From the NCBI RefSeq assembly GCF_015207395.1, contig NZ_JADEWX010000030.1:1-49971 (forward strand): a DNA stretch of 49,971 bases, written 5' to 3'. Shown here one piece after another: positions 1-13,663 of this stretch (within the stretch, counting starts at the first letter, position 1; each line of letters begins with the position of its first letter). The DNA is from Nodosilinea sp. LEGE 07088. Lineage in GTDB: Bacteria > Cyanobacteriota > Cyanobacteriia > Phormidesmidales > Phormidesmidaceae. Both the position numbers and the translations under genes were made by a program. The notes below the pieces were generated by a model. That model was not told the origin of the DNA, did no database searches, and saw nothing but the letters and a program-made list of their open reading frames with translations.

Positions 1-3523
<3,523 letters not shown>

Positions 3524-3809
3524 TGCTGAGCAGGGGCAAGCGGTTGTCTTACCCTCAGCCTAGGTGACAGCAAGGGGGCCAGGGCAAAGCTGCATCACAA
3601 CGCAATATTGAGGCTTCATCCCAATCCCCCTGGGCAATCTTAGACAAGCTAATTCTAATTACTGCTTCCCTGTCTCCTTAGCCCCCTGGCTCCGCTGCCG
3701 CCCAGCCATAGGCCATAACCATCAAACTTGCGCCACCGCCTACGACTAGCCGGTGAGTTGTGATATAGGTATACACCTGAGTTCCTGCATCATCTGCACT
3801 GTCTAACCC

Positions 3810-5936
<2,127 letters not shown>

Positions 5937-5954
5937 GTTAACTTCAGCTCGCCG

Positions 5955-6087
5955 TCCCTTCCTCGGAGGGGTGCCCGCAGGGCGGGGTGGGTGAGGCTCG
6001 GATCAGAAAGCTACATTCTTTATAGGATCCCTTGCAGACCCACCCCTGCCCACTTCGCCAGGCTCAGCACAAGCCTCCCAGGAGGGA
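5955..6087. repeat. Pair of inverted GC-rich repeats (REP-like)
   Basis: Two related GC-rich segments lie in opposite orientation between the peptidase and a Uma2 gene. The left copy (5955-5992) begins TCCCTTCCTCGGAGG and ends GGGCGGGGTGGGT. The right copy (6038-6087), read on the minus strand, begins TCCCTCCTGGGAGG and ends GGGCAGGGGTGGGT. Each has its own small internal hairpin. The arrangement resembles a REPIN (two inverted REP units); membership of a wider family is inferred, not tested. Confidence 0.55.
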
Positions 6088-6097
6088 TAATCATGCA

Positions 6098-6700
6098 CTA
6101 GGAAGCGGGGTGAGCCGCTAATAACCGTTGCGCGGCCTGAATTCTAGAGGTTTCTCCAAGCAGGATGCACGCCGACAGTACACTCAGATCGATCTCGGCC
6201 AGAGCTGGTATGCCGCTGCGAGCAACCCTTTCGTATTGACCAGATTGGTGGTGGTAAACCATCAGGGAGCCGTCTTCCCACATCCAGACTTCATCAACCC
6301 CCAGGGCTTGATATCGTTCTAGCTTAGCGGCATTGCCGCTGGTGAAATTGACTTCGACCGATAGCCTGTAGCCGTCAATCTGATACGACTCGTCGGCTTC
6401 GGCGGCGGCGATGCCTTCTTTCTCCTGGGTCATTGACCCGGTGGGCTTGAATTCAAGGCCGCGATGGAACAAAAACGTCTCGATTAAAAAGCCGATGACG
6501 CTTTTAAACAGCTCGTGGGCCTCGCCGGGCATAAGGATTTCAATGGTGCCGTTGTAGAAGAATAGTCGGAGCCCACGGGTGTTCTCAAAGCCTTTTTGCA
6601 GGTGCTTAAACTGCTCCCAGGTGCGCCCCGGCTGAATGGTGCGAATATCGCCATGGCCGGTTTCAACGCGAATGGAGGAAGGACTGCTGGCAAGGGTCAT
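6098..6700 (-). CDS. Uma2 family endonuclease-like protein (DUF820)
   Basis: This 200-residue protein belongs to the Uma2/DUF820 family of PD-(D/E)XK-fold proteins, which is expanded in cyanobacteria. Recognisable parts are the N-terminal TWEQFKHLQKGFENTRGLRLFFYNGTIEIL segment (given here by its span, about residues 27-56), the central DESYQID patch where the family usually has an acidic metal ligand, SVEVNFTSGNAAKLERYQALGVDEVWMW with the E-x-K-like active-site region, and a final VYHHQSGQY strand. Its cellular role and substrates are not established; nuclease activity is a fold-based inference. It sits in an accessory pocket with another Uma2 gene and transposase debris. Confidence 0.85.
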   Translation of the reverse strand: MTLASSPSSIRVETGHGDIRTIQPGRTWEQFKHLQKGFENTRGLRLFFYNGTIEILMPGEAHELFKSVIGFLIETFLFHRGLEFKPTGSMTQEKEGIAAAEADESYQIDGYRLSVEVNFTSGNAAKLERYQALGVDEVWMWEDGSLMVYHHQSGQYERVARSGIPALAEIDLSVLSACILLGETSRIQAAQRLLAAHPAS

Positions 6701-6746
6701 GGGTTTGGCAACGTGCTATGACCATGATAGCGACGGGAGGTTGCCA

Positions 6747-7005
6747 TCACCATTTTGATGGGTTGCATGGATGCAGCTGGCCGTCAGCCCAGGTGAGGGA
6801 ATTGTGTGTGATGTAGTGGCGCATGGGCTGGAGCGATCGCTCGTTCCGAATGATGTGGTCGTAATAGTTGCGCTGCCAAATAGTTGCGCTGCCAAACCGG
6901 TGTGCCTGCCGCATCGCGCCGGGTGTTGATGCGTTTGGTTGTAGCCGATTTGTAGGAACGAATAATCGCTGAAATCGATCCTGGAGGCATTTTGCCAAAT
7001 ACCCG
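6747..7005 (-). pseudogene. REP-associated tyrosine transposase (RAYT) remnant, frameshifted
   Basis: The minus strand encodes the C-terminal third of a RAYT (TnpA_REP, Y1 transposase). One frame gives SISAIIRSYKSATTKRIN then GTPVWQRNY; the next frame gives WQRNYYDHIIRNERS and ends ADGQLHPCNPSKW and a stop at 6747. The two frames join across a 16-bp tandem duplication (6865-6880 and 6881-6896, unit TAGTTGCGCTGCCAAA), which shifts the frame and repeats WQRNY. Deleting one unit restores a continuous reading frame. The N-terminal half, including the HUH metal-binding motif and probably the catalytic tyrosine, is absent; an inverted repeat and a Uma2 gene stand in its place. It is clearly non-functional. 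Confidence 0.8.
6865..6896. repeat. 16-bp tandem duplication disrupting the RAYT remnant
   Basis: The unit TAGTTGCGCTGCCAAA occurs twice, head to tail, with no mismatch. Because 16 is not a multiple of three, it shifts the transposase frame. A replication-slippage origin is the simplest explanation. Confidence 0.9.
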
Positions 7006-7041
7006 GGTATAGGAGGTGTGTGGTGTATCGCCAGGATTTGC

Positions 7042-7111
7042 GTAGGGGCATAGCAGTGTGTCGCCGGGCGGGGTACAACCTTACAGCGCGTGACACATGC
7101 AATGCCCCTAC
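7042..7111. repeat. Imperfect inverted repeat with 20-bp arms (REP-like)
   Basis: The left arm at 7042-7062 starts GTAGGGGCATAGCA and the right arm at 7092-7111 ends TGCAATGCCCCTAC. The right arm's reverse complement differs from the left by about two positions, and about 29 bp separate them. It lies between the RAYT remnant and a Uma2 gene, where the N-terminal half of the transposase should be. It may be a REP-type element or the border of a deletion. Confidence 0.65.
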
Positions 7112-7141
7112 AAACCGGGGGTATGCAGGCAGGATTTGGTC

Positions 7142-7801
7142 TTAGGCCTCTGGCAGCAGATCGCCAAACTGCTGGCGGTAGCGGGCAAGTTCAGCTTCGA
7201 GCTGGGCAACCCGCTGCTGTTCTTGACGAAGCGACACCGCCAGTTCCTCCGGGATGAGCAGCTTCTCGCCCGTATCGAGGCGATAAAAGCCGATCAGGGT
7301 GTCTTCTACGACGAGGCGCAGGCTCAGCCGCTGGCTAATGCCGTCGGTAATGGCGGTGTACTCCTCCCTCTGCAGGCGATAACCCTTGAGCTTTTCGGGT
7401 ATCCAATCGCCCTTGGGGTCAAACAGCCAATACTCCTCGACCTCAAGCTGTGCGTAGAGGGTTTTCTTAAACGACTGGTCTTGCTCCTGGGTGCCCGCAG
7501 AGGTCATTTCAAAAATGACGGCGGGGGTTTGCCCCTCTTGCCAGATCTTGTAGTTGTCGCGGCCCCCGGGCTCGACATCAAAAATCACCATCACATCGGG
7601 GGCCACCCGTAGCTTGGGAAACCCCTGGGCGTAGTAGAGAAACTGATTGCTGAGCACAGTTGCCTGCTGCCCGGCTAAATACTGCCGTAGCACCTCCAGA
7701 GTGACCAGCATGGCGTAGAGATGCACAAAGGTTTCAGCCACAGGCTCACCGTCTGCGGAGGGATAGATGGGCGTAGAAACTTGGGGAACGATCGCCGTCA
7801 T
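7142..7801 (-). CDS. Uma2 family endonuclease-like protein with C-terminal coiled coil
   Basis: This 219-residue protein is a second Uma2/DUF820 member. Landmarks are RVAPDVMVIFDVEPGGRD (metal-binding Asp region, about 65-82), PAVIFEMTSAGTQEQDQ (the conserved E in the core strand), KKTLYAQLEVEEYWLFDPKGDW, and a C-terminal tail of about 35 residues rich in Q, E, L and R (LRQEQQRVAQLEAELARYRQ) that should form a coiled coil. The coiled-coil tail is common in cyanobacterial Uma2 paralogues. Function is unproven; the fold suggests a nuclease. It is a different subgroup from the gene at 6098-6700, so the two are unlikely to be a recent local duplication. Confidence 0.88.
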   Translation of the reverse strand: MTAIVPQVSTPIYPSADGEPVAETFVHLYAMLVTLEVLRQYLAGQQATVLSNQFLYYAQGFPKLRVAPDVMVIFDVEPGGRDNYKIWQEGQTPAVIFEMTSAGTQEQDQSFKKTLYAQLEVEEYWLFDPKGDWIPEKLKGYRLQREEYTAITDGISQRLSLRLVVEDTLIGFYRLDTGEKLLIPEELAVSLRQEQQRVAQLEAELARYRQQFGDLLPEA

Positions 7802-7964
7802 GGTCGTTGGCTAGGGCAGCACCCCAGGCGGCAGGTAGGGGTTGGGTCTAGGTTTAATTGTATCTGAACCCTCCCTCGACGGCCCCATCTCCTGCCTCTC
7901 TGCCCCAGTCTCACTACCCCTATCTCATTACAATAAATAGACTCTCCTCAGTTGCCAAAGCCCC

Positions 7965-10556
7965 GTGGTTGTTAGCCTCACCCCCATCACCGACTATTTC
8001 GCCACCCGAGGCTGGCAACCCCTCGCCTTTCAGGCTGAGACCTGGGCGGCTTACCTGTCGGGACGCAGTGGGTTGGTACAGGTGCCCACCGGCTCAGGCA
8101 AAACCTATGGGGCGGTCATGGGGGCGATCGCAGAGCTGATCGCCCAGCCCAGTGAGGGGCTGCACCTGCTCTACATCACCCCCCTGCGCGCCCTCTCGCG
8201 CGACATTGAGCAGGCGATCAAGGCCCCGATTGAGGCCATGAACTGGGGCATCTCGGTCGAGTCGCGCACGGGCGACACCAGCTCATCACGCAAGACCAAG
8301 CAGCTTAAGCAAATGCCGAATATTTTGATCACCACGCCCGAGTCCCTGGCGGTGATGCTGTCCTACAAGGGCGGGGCCAAACGCTTCAAACACCTCCAGG
8401 CCGTCATTCTCGACGAGTGGCACGAGCTGATGAGCTCGAAGCGGGGCACCCAGGCAGAGCTGTGCCTGGGGCAGCTGCGATCGCTCCAGCCCACTCTCCG
8501 CACCTGGGCCATCTCCGCCACCCTGGGGAATCTGGCCGAAGCCGCCCAAACCGCCGTGGGCCTGGGCTCCGAGCCTGTGATTATTCGCGCCGACCTGAAG
8601 CGCGACACCGTGATCAAAAGCATTCGGCCCGAGTCCGTGGATACCTTTCCCTGGGCGGGGCATTTGGGCCTGCGCATGTTCGAGACCCTGATTGAGGCGT
8701 TGGATCTGGAAAAATCCACCCTGATTTTCACCAACACCCGCAACCATGCCGAGCGCTGGTACCAGGCGCTAAACTTTGCCCTACCGGAGGAGGCCAAAAG
8801 CATTGCCCTGCATCACGGCTCAATCGATGTCAAGGAGCGGGAAGCGATCGAGGCCGGGGTGAAATCGGGCGACATCAAGTGGGTGGTCTGCACCTCATCG
8901 CTGGATCTGGGTGTAGATTTTCAGCCGGTGGAGCGGGTGGTGCAGATCGGCAGCCCCAAAAACCTGGCTCGGTTGTTGCAGCGGGCGGGGCGCAGTGCCC
9001 ACGTACCTGAGGGCACCTCGGAGGTGTTCTTCTTACCCACCAACGCCCTGGAACTGCTGGAGATCTCCGCCTTTCGTCGGGGTCTAGCCCTGGGCGATAT
9101 GGAGACTCGTCGCCCCCAGCACAAGCCCTACGACGTGCTGGTGCAGCACCTGGTCACCCTGGCCTGTGGCGATGGCTTTGAGCCCCAACAGACCCTGAAA
9201 ACGTTGCGCCAGACCGTCGCCTATGCCGACCTCACCGATGAAGAATACCAGTGGATCTTAGATTTTATTGAAACCGGCGGCCAGTGCCTCGGGGCCTACC
9301 CCCGCTACAAAAAAGTGGTGCGGGAGGAGGGTCTTTGTCAGGTCAGCGACACCAAGCTGGCCCGCAATCACCGCATGGGCATTGGCACCATTACCTCTAA
9401 CACGTCGGTCAAAATCGTCTACACCAACCGCCGCGAAATTGGCACCGTAGAAGAAGCGTTTGTATCGCGGCTGAAGAAAGGGGATGTGTTCTTCTTCGCC
9501 GGACGACAGCTGGAATACTTTCAAATCAAGGACATGGTGCTCTACGTCAAAAGCACCAAACGCAAATCGACCGTAACCCCCTCCTGGGGTGGCGGCCAGA
9601 TGGCCATCTCCGATACCCTCAGCCATCACCTGCGTCGCGAGGTGGAGTGGGTGCGAGAGGTGATCAAAGAAGTCAGTGGCTCAGCTTTCCCCCAATCAGT
9701 GGAATCCACCTTTGACGAGACTAGCTTCCCCCAATCTCTCGTTGGAGAAGATCACGCCATTACCCCCCTTAACAAGAGGGGCAGGGGGCATTCTTGCCGG
9801 ACACCTGACGAACATCAAGCTGACTACAAGCCAGAAACCGCCAACGCCGAAATTCTCACCATCGCCCCCATTCTCGCCGCTCAGCAGCGGCTCTCGACCC
9901 TGCCCAGGGCCGATGAACTGCTGGTCGAGAGCTGCAAAACCCGTGAGGGCCAGCACCTCTACGTGTTCCCCTTTGAGGGACGGTTCGTCCATGAAGGGCT
10001 GGGATTCCTATGGGGCTACCGTTTTGCCAAGCAAAAAACGGCGACCTTCACGATTTCGGTCAACGACTACGGTTTTGAAATTCTCGGCCCCAAGGGCTAC
10101 CCCTACGAGGATCTCTTCTCCAGCGCCTTCTTTAGTTTAGAAAACCTGGCCGATGACATTCGCGCCAGCCTCAACATTTCAGAACTCACCCAGCGCCAGT
10201 TTCGCGGCGTGGCCCAGGTGGCCGGGCTGGTGTTTAAGGGCTATCCGGGGTCGCGCAAAACCTCTAGCCAGCTCCAGGTCAGTACGTCGCTACTCTACGA
10301 GGTGTTCACTAAGTACGAGCCCGACAATCTGCTGCTCAAGCAGGCCGAGCGAGAAGTGCTGCAAGACCAGCTTGAAACCCATCGTCTAACTCAAACCCTA
10401 GAACGGCTCGACCAGCGATCGGTGGTGTGGCAGGAGACTAAACGTCCCTCCCCCTTGGCATTCCCCTTATTGGTGGAGCGGTTGAATTCGCGGATGTCGA
10501 ACGAAACCCTATTAGAGCGCATTCAGCGCATGAAAGACCTGTGGGAGCAGCGCTAG
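7965..10556 (+). CDS. Lhr-like DEXH-box helicase (ligase-associated type)
   Basis: This 863-residue superfamily 2 helicase uses a GTG start. Motifs seen: Q-motif-like region GWQPLAFQAETW, Walker A VPTGSGKT (residues 40-47), TPLRALSRDIEQA (Ia), DEWH at 150-153 (motif II), SATLGN (III), GVDFQPVERVVQIGSPK and AGRSAH (V and VI), then the Lhr winged-helix/core region. The N-terminus, SRTGDTSSSRK and the ending VNDYGFEIL resemble the family called ligase-associated DNA damage response DEXH helicase. No ATP-dependent ligase, exonuclease or phosphoesterase partner is adjacent here. About residues 573-625 form an insertion derived from a repeat element. A repair role is a family-level inference. Confidence 0.88.
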   Translation: MVVSLTPITDYFATRGWQPLAFQAETWAAYLSGRSGLVQVPTGSGKTYGAVMGAIAELIAQPSEGLHLLYITPLRALSRDIEQAIKAPIEAMNWGISVESRTGDTSSSRKTKQLKQMPNILITTPESLAVMLSYKGGAKRFKHLQAVILDEWHELMSSKRGTQAELCLGQLRSLQPTLRTWAISATLGNLAEAAQTAVGLGSEPVIIRADLKRDTVIKSIRPESVDTFPWAGHLGLRMFETLIEALDLEKSTLIFTNTRNHAERWYQALNFALPEEAKSIALHHGSIDVKEREAIEAGVKSGDIKWVVCTSSLDLGVDFQPVERVVQIGSPKNLARLLQRAGRSAHVPEGTSEVFFLPTNALELLEISAFRRGLALGDMETRRPQHKPYDVLVQHLVTLACGDGFEPQQTLKTLRQTVAYADLTDEEYQWILDFIETGGQCLGAYPRYKKVVREEGLCQVSDTKLARNHRMGIGTITSNTSVKIVYTNRREIGTVEEAFVSRLKKGDVFFFAGRQLEYFQIKDMVLYVKSTKRKSTVTPSWGGGQMAISDTLSHHLRREVEWVREVIKEVSGSAFPQSVESTFDETSFPQSLVGEDHAITPLNKRGRGHSCRTPDEHQADYKPETANAEILTIAPILAAQQRLSTLPRADELLVESCKTREGQHLYVFPFEGRFVHEGLGFLWGYRFAKQKTATFTISVNDYGFEILGPKGYPYEDLFSSAFFSLENLADDIRASLNISELTQRQFRGVAQVAGLVFKGYPGSRKTSSQLQVSTSLLYEVFTKYEPDNLLLKQAEREVLQDQLETHRLTQTLERLDQRSVVWQETKRPSPLAFPLLVERLNSRMSNETLLERIQRMKDLWEQR
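9679..9840. repeat. Interspersed repeat inserted in frame in the helicase gene
   Basis: This stretch interrupts the conserved helicase C-terminal part with about 53 low-similarity residues. It contains two direct copies of an AGCTT(T)CCCCCAATC motif (near 9682 and 9723) and an imperfect palindrome CCCCCTTAACAAGAGGGG (near 9764-9781). Other reading frames give the PPLTRGAGGIL and APLVKGG type peptides typical of a common cyanobacterial intergenic repeat. It remains open in the helicase frame. Confidence 0.65.
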
Positions 10557-10713
10557 TACAGGACAGAGCAGCCCCGCCAGACGCTTGTGCGCTCTATGCC
10601 TATGGTAAGCATTGCGGGATTGTTAGCTAACCGGGGCAAAGCAGCGGGCGATTCGCGAAGCGATCTGTTCCGGAATCGCGCTAGGCTGAAAAGAAGCCGT
10701 TATCTGGGTTTCC

Positions 10714-12072
10714 ATGCCTACACCAGAGTCTGCCCCCCCGACCTCCGCCCCCACCGTCGCCGGGGGCTTTGATGCTCAGCATCCGCCTGACCCCAAGCTG
10801 ATCGATGCCTGCGTGCACTGTGGGTTTTGCCTCACCACCTGCCCCAGCTATCGGGTGTTAGGTACTGAGATGGATTCACCCCGGGGCCGCATCTATCTAA
10901 TGGATGCTATTAATACCGGGGAAGCGCCATTGTCGGCGACCTCGGCCCAGCATTTTGACTCGTGCCTGGGCTGTTTGGCCTGTACGACAGCCTGCCCCTC
11001 AGGGGTGCAGTATGACCAGCTAATTGCGGCGGTGCGGCCCCAGGTAGAGCGCCACCATGAGCGCTCTTTACCCGAACGACTGGTGCGATCGCTGATCTTT
11101 AGCCTGTTTCCCTACCCTACGCGGCTGCGGGCGATCGCTGGGCCGCTGTACCTCTACCAAAAGCTGGGGCTTTCGGCGCTGGTCAAGCAAACTGGGCTGC
11201 TGGCCAAACTCTCTCCCAGCCTGGCGGCCATGGAGACCCTGCTACCCCCCATCACCGCCGAAAGCTTTCAGGATGACCTGCCGGAACTCGTTCCCGCCGT
11301 GGGCCAAAAGCGCTACCGAGTGGGCATGGTGCTGGGCTGCGTACAACGGGTCTTTTTCTCCGATGTGAACGCGGCTACTGCCCGGGTGCTCAGCGCCAAC
11401 GGCTGCGACGTGGTGATTCCCCACCGGCAAGGATGCTGCTCGGCCCTACCCGCCCACCAGGGGCAGGAGGCCCAGGCCCAGACCCTCGCCCGCCAGATGA
11501 TCGATTGCTTTGAGGCAGCCGAGGTCGATTTTGTCGTTATCAATGCCGCAGGCTGTGGCCACACCCTGAAGGAATACCACCACATTTTGCAGGATGACCC
11601 TGAGTACCGCGATCGCGCCCAAGCCTTCGTCGCCAAGGTGCGAGACGTGCAAGAATTTCTGGCTCAGGTGGGTCTGACTACCCCACTCCACCCCCTGGCT
11701 GAGGGCAAATTGCCCATCGTGTATCAAGACGCCTGCCACCTGCTCCATGGGCAAAAGATCAGCCTTCAGCCCCGGCAACTCCTCAAACAAATCCCCGGTG
11801 TAACCCTGCGGGAACCCATCGATGCCGCCCTCTGCTGTGGCAGCGCTGGCGTCTACAACATGCTAAATCCGGAGGTGGCAACCGAACTCGGCCAAATGAA
11901 GGTCAAGCATCTGCTGAATACCGGCGCAGCGCTAGTGGCCTCTCCCAACCCCGGCTGTTCCCTGCAAATTCAGCAGCACATGGCTCAGCAAGACGGTGCT
12001 CTACCACTGTTTCACCCCATAGAGCTGCTCGATTTTTCCATGCGCGGCGTACCGTTGCCACTGGTCAAATAG
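10714..12072 (+). CDS. glcF: Glycolate oxidase iron-sulfur subunit GlcF
   Basis: This 452-residue protein carries two CxxCxxCxxxCP 4Fe-4S motifs: C33/C36/C39/C43 (ACVHCGFCLTTCP) and C84/C87/C90/C94 (CLGCLACTTACP). It ends with two cysteine-rich CCG-type domains (GCCSALPAHQGQ and ALCCGSAGVYN). This architecture is the GlcF subunit of glycolate dehydrogenase, which passes electrons from glycolate oxidation to the quinone pool in photorespiration. The FAD subunit GlcD is not in this window, so the subunits are encoded apart. The N-terminal 20 residues are proline-rich and variable. A perfect 24-bp palindrome follows the stop codon by 10 bp. Confidence 0.92.
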   Translation: MPTPESAPPTSAPTVAGGFDAQHPPDPKLIDACVHCGFCLTTCPSYRVLGTEMDSPRGRIYLMDAINTGEAPLSATSAQHFDSCLGCLACTTACPSGVQYDQLIAAVRPQVERHHERSLPERLVRSLIFSLFPYPTRLRAIAGPLYLYQKLGLSALVKQTGLLAKLSPSLAAMETLLPPITAESFQDDLPELVPAVGQKRYRVGMVLGCVQRVFFSDVNAATARVLSANGCDVVIPHRQGCCSALPAHQGQEAQAQTLARQMIDCFEAAEVDFVVINAAGCGHTLKEYHHILQDDPEYRDRAQAFVAKVRDVQEFLAQVGLTTPLHPLAEGKLPIVYQDACHLLHGQKISLQPRQLLKQIPGVTLREPIDAALCCGSAGVYNMLNPEVATELGQMKVKHLLNTGAALVASPNPGCSLQIQQHMAQQDGALPLFHPIELLDFSMRGVPLPLVK

Positions 12073-12082
12073 CCGACCAGGT

Positions 12083-12106
12083 GACTGTATGGCTAGCCAT
12101 ACAGTC
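12083..12106. terminator. Perfect 24-bp palindrome after glcF (terminator or operator)
   Basis: The half-site GACTGTATGGCT is followed directly by its exact reverse complement. It starts 10 bp after the glcF stop. There is no U-run behind it, so it is not a classic intrinsic terminator; a cruciform, mRNA 3'-end stabiliser or protein-binding palindrome are alternatives. Confidence 0.4.
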
Positions 12107-12134
12107 GGGCATACCCCAAACCTATACGCTCAAA

Positions 12135-12168
12135 ATGGTGTCCTATTTAACATGGTGTCCTATTTAAC
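12135..12168. repeat. 17-bp tandem duplication
   Basis: ATGGTGTCCTATTTAAC occurs twice head to tail with no mismatch in the gap between glcF and the fibrillin gene. No function is apparent. Confidence 0.9.
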
Positions 12169-12352
12169 TAAGAGTGTTCCAACTCAATACCTATCCGGTG
12201 TCTCTCCGCGACCGGCCCAGTGGGCCAAGTTCGCGTTCCTGATCGGGCTGTTTTTTAGGTGGAATACTCTAAGCAGCGCCCAAAATCGTCTTCATGGGTA
12301 TGCTAGAACTCCAGGCCTAATCCAGGCCCATTGAATTTAGTTGGCCGCTACA

Positions 12353-12964
12353 ATGACCCCTCTTCATCACCGTCGTACCCAGCTTAAAGCCCAGCTACTT
12401 CAGCAAATTGAAGCGCTCCAGCCTGAGTTGGCCCTGCTGCCCCATGAGCACCCAGACATTGACCAGATGATCTGTGAGCTAGAGTCGCTTACCCCGATCA
12501 ATCAACCCCTGCGCCAGGAATATCGGCCCCTGCTGTTCGGGTCTTGGGCGTTGGTCTATGCCTCACGGGGTACGGTGGTGACCCGCCGCATCAACCTCCC
12601 CCTGCCGATGCCAGTAGGCATTCGGCGGATTTGGCAGCGGCTGGCGGGGCCAGAGGAAACCGGCACCGCTATTACCTCTGAAAATGGGGCGGTGCTCTCG
12701 CTACCATTTGTGGGCGAACTGACGGCAACGGCCCAGGGTATATGGCAACCCTTTGAGGAAGGGGAGAGTGCTCAGGTAAGTTTTGGGGCCTTGACGGTGC
12801 AAGCCACCCGCCTGTTGGGCATCGCTGGGCTGCATCTGCCTCAGATCACGGTGCCGATTTTAGATTTTCTGCGCCAGGAGGCGCTATGGATCACCTCTTA
12901 CCTGGATGATGATTTGCGGTTCGGACGGGGCGTCACCGGCAATTTGTTTGTGTTTAGGCGCTAG
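12353..12964 (+). CDS. PAP/fibrillin family protein
   Basis: This 203-residue protein matches the plastid-lipid-associated protein/fibrillin family, lipocalin-like proteins tied to plastoglobules and thylakoid lipid or carotenoid handling. Evidence includes PLLFGSWALVYASRGTVVTR near residues 55-75, the central strands SLPFVGELTATAQG, and the diagnostic end YLDDDLRFGRGVTGNLFVFR. The open frame extends to a TTG at 12341, but the ATG at 12353 is the more natural start. Function in cyanobacteria is probably photoprotection or thylakoid lipid metabolism; this is known for the family, not shown here. Confidence 0.85.
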   Translation: MTPLHHRRTQLKAQLLQQIEALQPELALLPHEHPDIDQMICELESLTPINQPLRQEYRPLLFGSWALVYASRGTVVTRRINLPLPMPVGIRRIWQRLAGPEETGTAITSENGAVLSLPFVGELTATAQGIWQPFEEGESAQVSFGALTVQATRLLGIAGLHLPQITVPILDFLRQEALWITSYLDDDLRFGRGVTGNLFVFRR

Positions 12965-13117
12965 GTGACCCGTCGCAGCCTGCCCGACTCAGACCGCAGG
13001 GAGGTGAATTTCTATCGTTCACGGCCTTGAAACGCCATCGACACATTATTGCCACACCGGGTATTTATCGTTAGCGACCAAGTGAATCGCTCACCTCATA
13101 CCCAAAGGACAATTGTT

Positions 13118-13663
13118 ATGGCAACTTGTGTACGCGATCGCAAACCCCAGATCTCGACCCCAATTCCGCCCGCTCCTGACCCTCAAACCGAGGCCCTGCG
13201 CTACTGCGAACTGGGAAAAATTCATTTGGAGCAGGGCCGCTATCACCAGGCTCTAGAGTCTATTGAGCAAGCCCTGGCTCTGCGCCCCCACGACGTTGAG
13301 AGCTGGTATAGCCGCGCCAATGCCCTAGCCTGCCTCAATCGCTACGACGACGCCATGGAGAGCCTAGAGCAGGCCCAAAGCCTGATTGGGGGCGACGATG
13401 CGCACCTCTGGGTGCAAAAGGCCACCCTGCAAATTTTGCTCAACCAGCCCGAGGCCGCACTCAATAGCAGCAACCGGGCCATCTGGCTCTCCCCCCATCA
13501 CACCCAGGCCTGGCTTTTTCGCGGTGTGGCTCTGCATCGATTGGGTCGATTTGGTGACTCCTACCGCAGCTACCAGCGGGTTACCCATCCCGCTTCAGAC
13601 ACATCTGCCAACGCTATTCGGAGGTTGTGCCATGACATTGCCCCAAATCACTCGGCTGGTTAG
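13118..13663 (+). CDS. Tetratricopeptide repeat protein
   Basis: This 181-residue protein contains about three to four TPR units: ALRYCELGKIHLEQGRYHQA, VESWYSRANALACLNRYDDA, HLWVQKATLQILLNQPEAA and QAWLFRGVALHRLGRFGDS (residues about 30-160). TPRs mediate protein-protein contacts; the partner is unknown. The frame is open from 13049, but ATG 13118 is preceded by AAAGGA at 8-bp spacing and is the likely start. The 3' end overlaps the DUF2949 gene by 32 bp, so the two are probably translated from one message. Confidence 0.82.
   Translation: MATCVRDRKPQISTPIPPAPDPQTEALRYCELGKIHLEQGRYHQALESIEQALALRPHDVESWYSRANALACLNRYDDAMESLEQAQSLIGGDDAHLWVQKATLQILLNQPEAALNSSNRAIWLSPHHTQAWLFRGVALHRLGRFGDSYRSYQRVTHPASDTSANAIRRLCHDIAPNHSAG

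Noticed and set aside
3661-3760. Third MITE copy near the peptidase promoter
   Set aside because: Only AAACTTGCGCC and a nearby ACTAG resemble the MITE; the rest does not align well, so at best a decayed relic.
12089-12334. Possible 81-codon gene downstream of glcF
   Set aside because: Starts inside the 24-bp palindrome, spans a tandem repeat and has no coding character or recognisable family.
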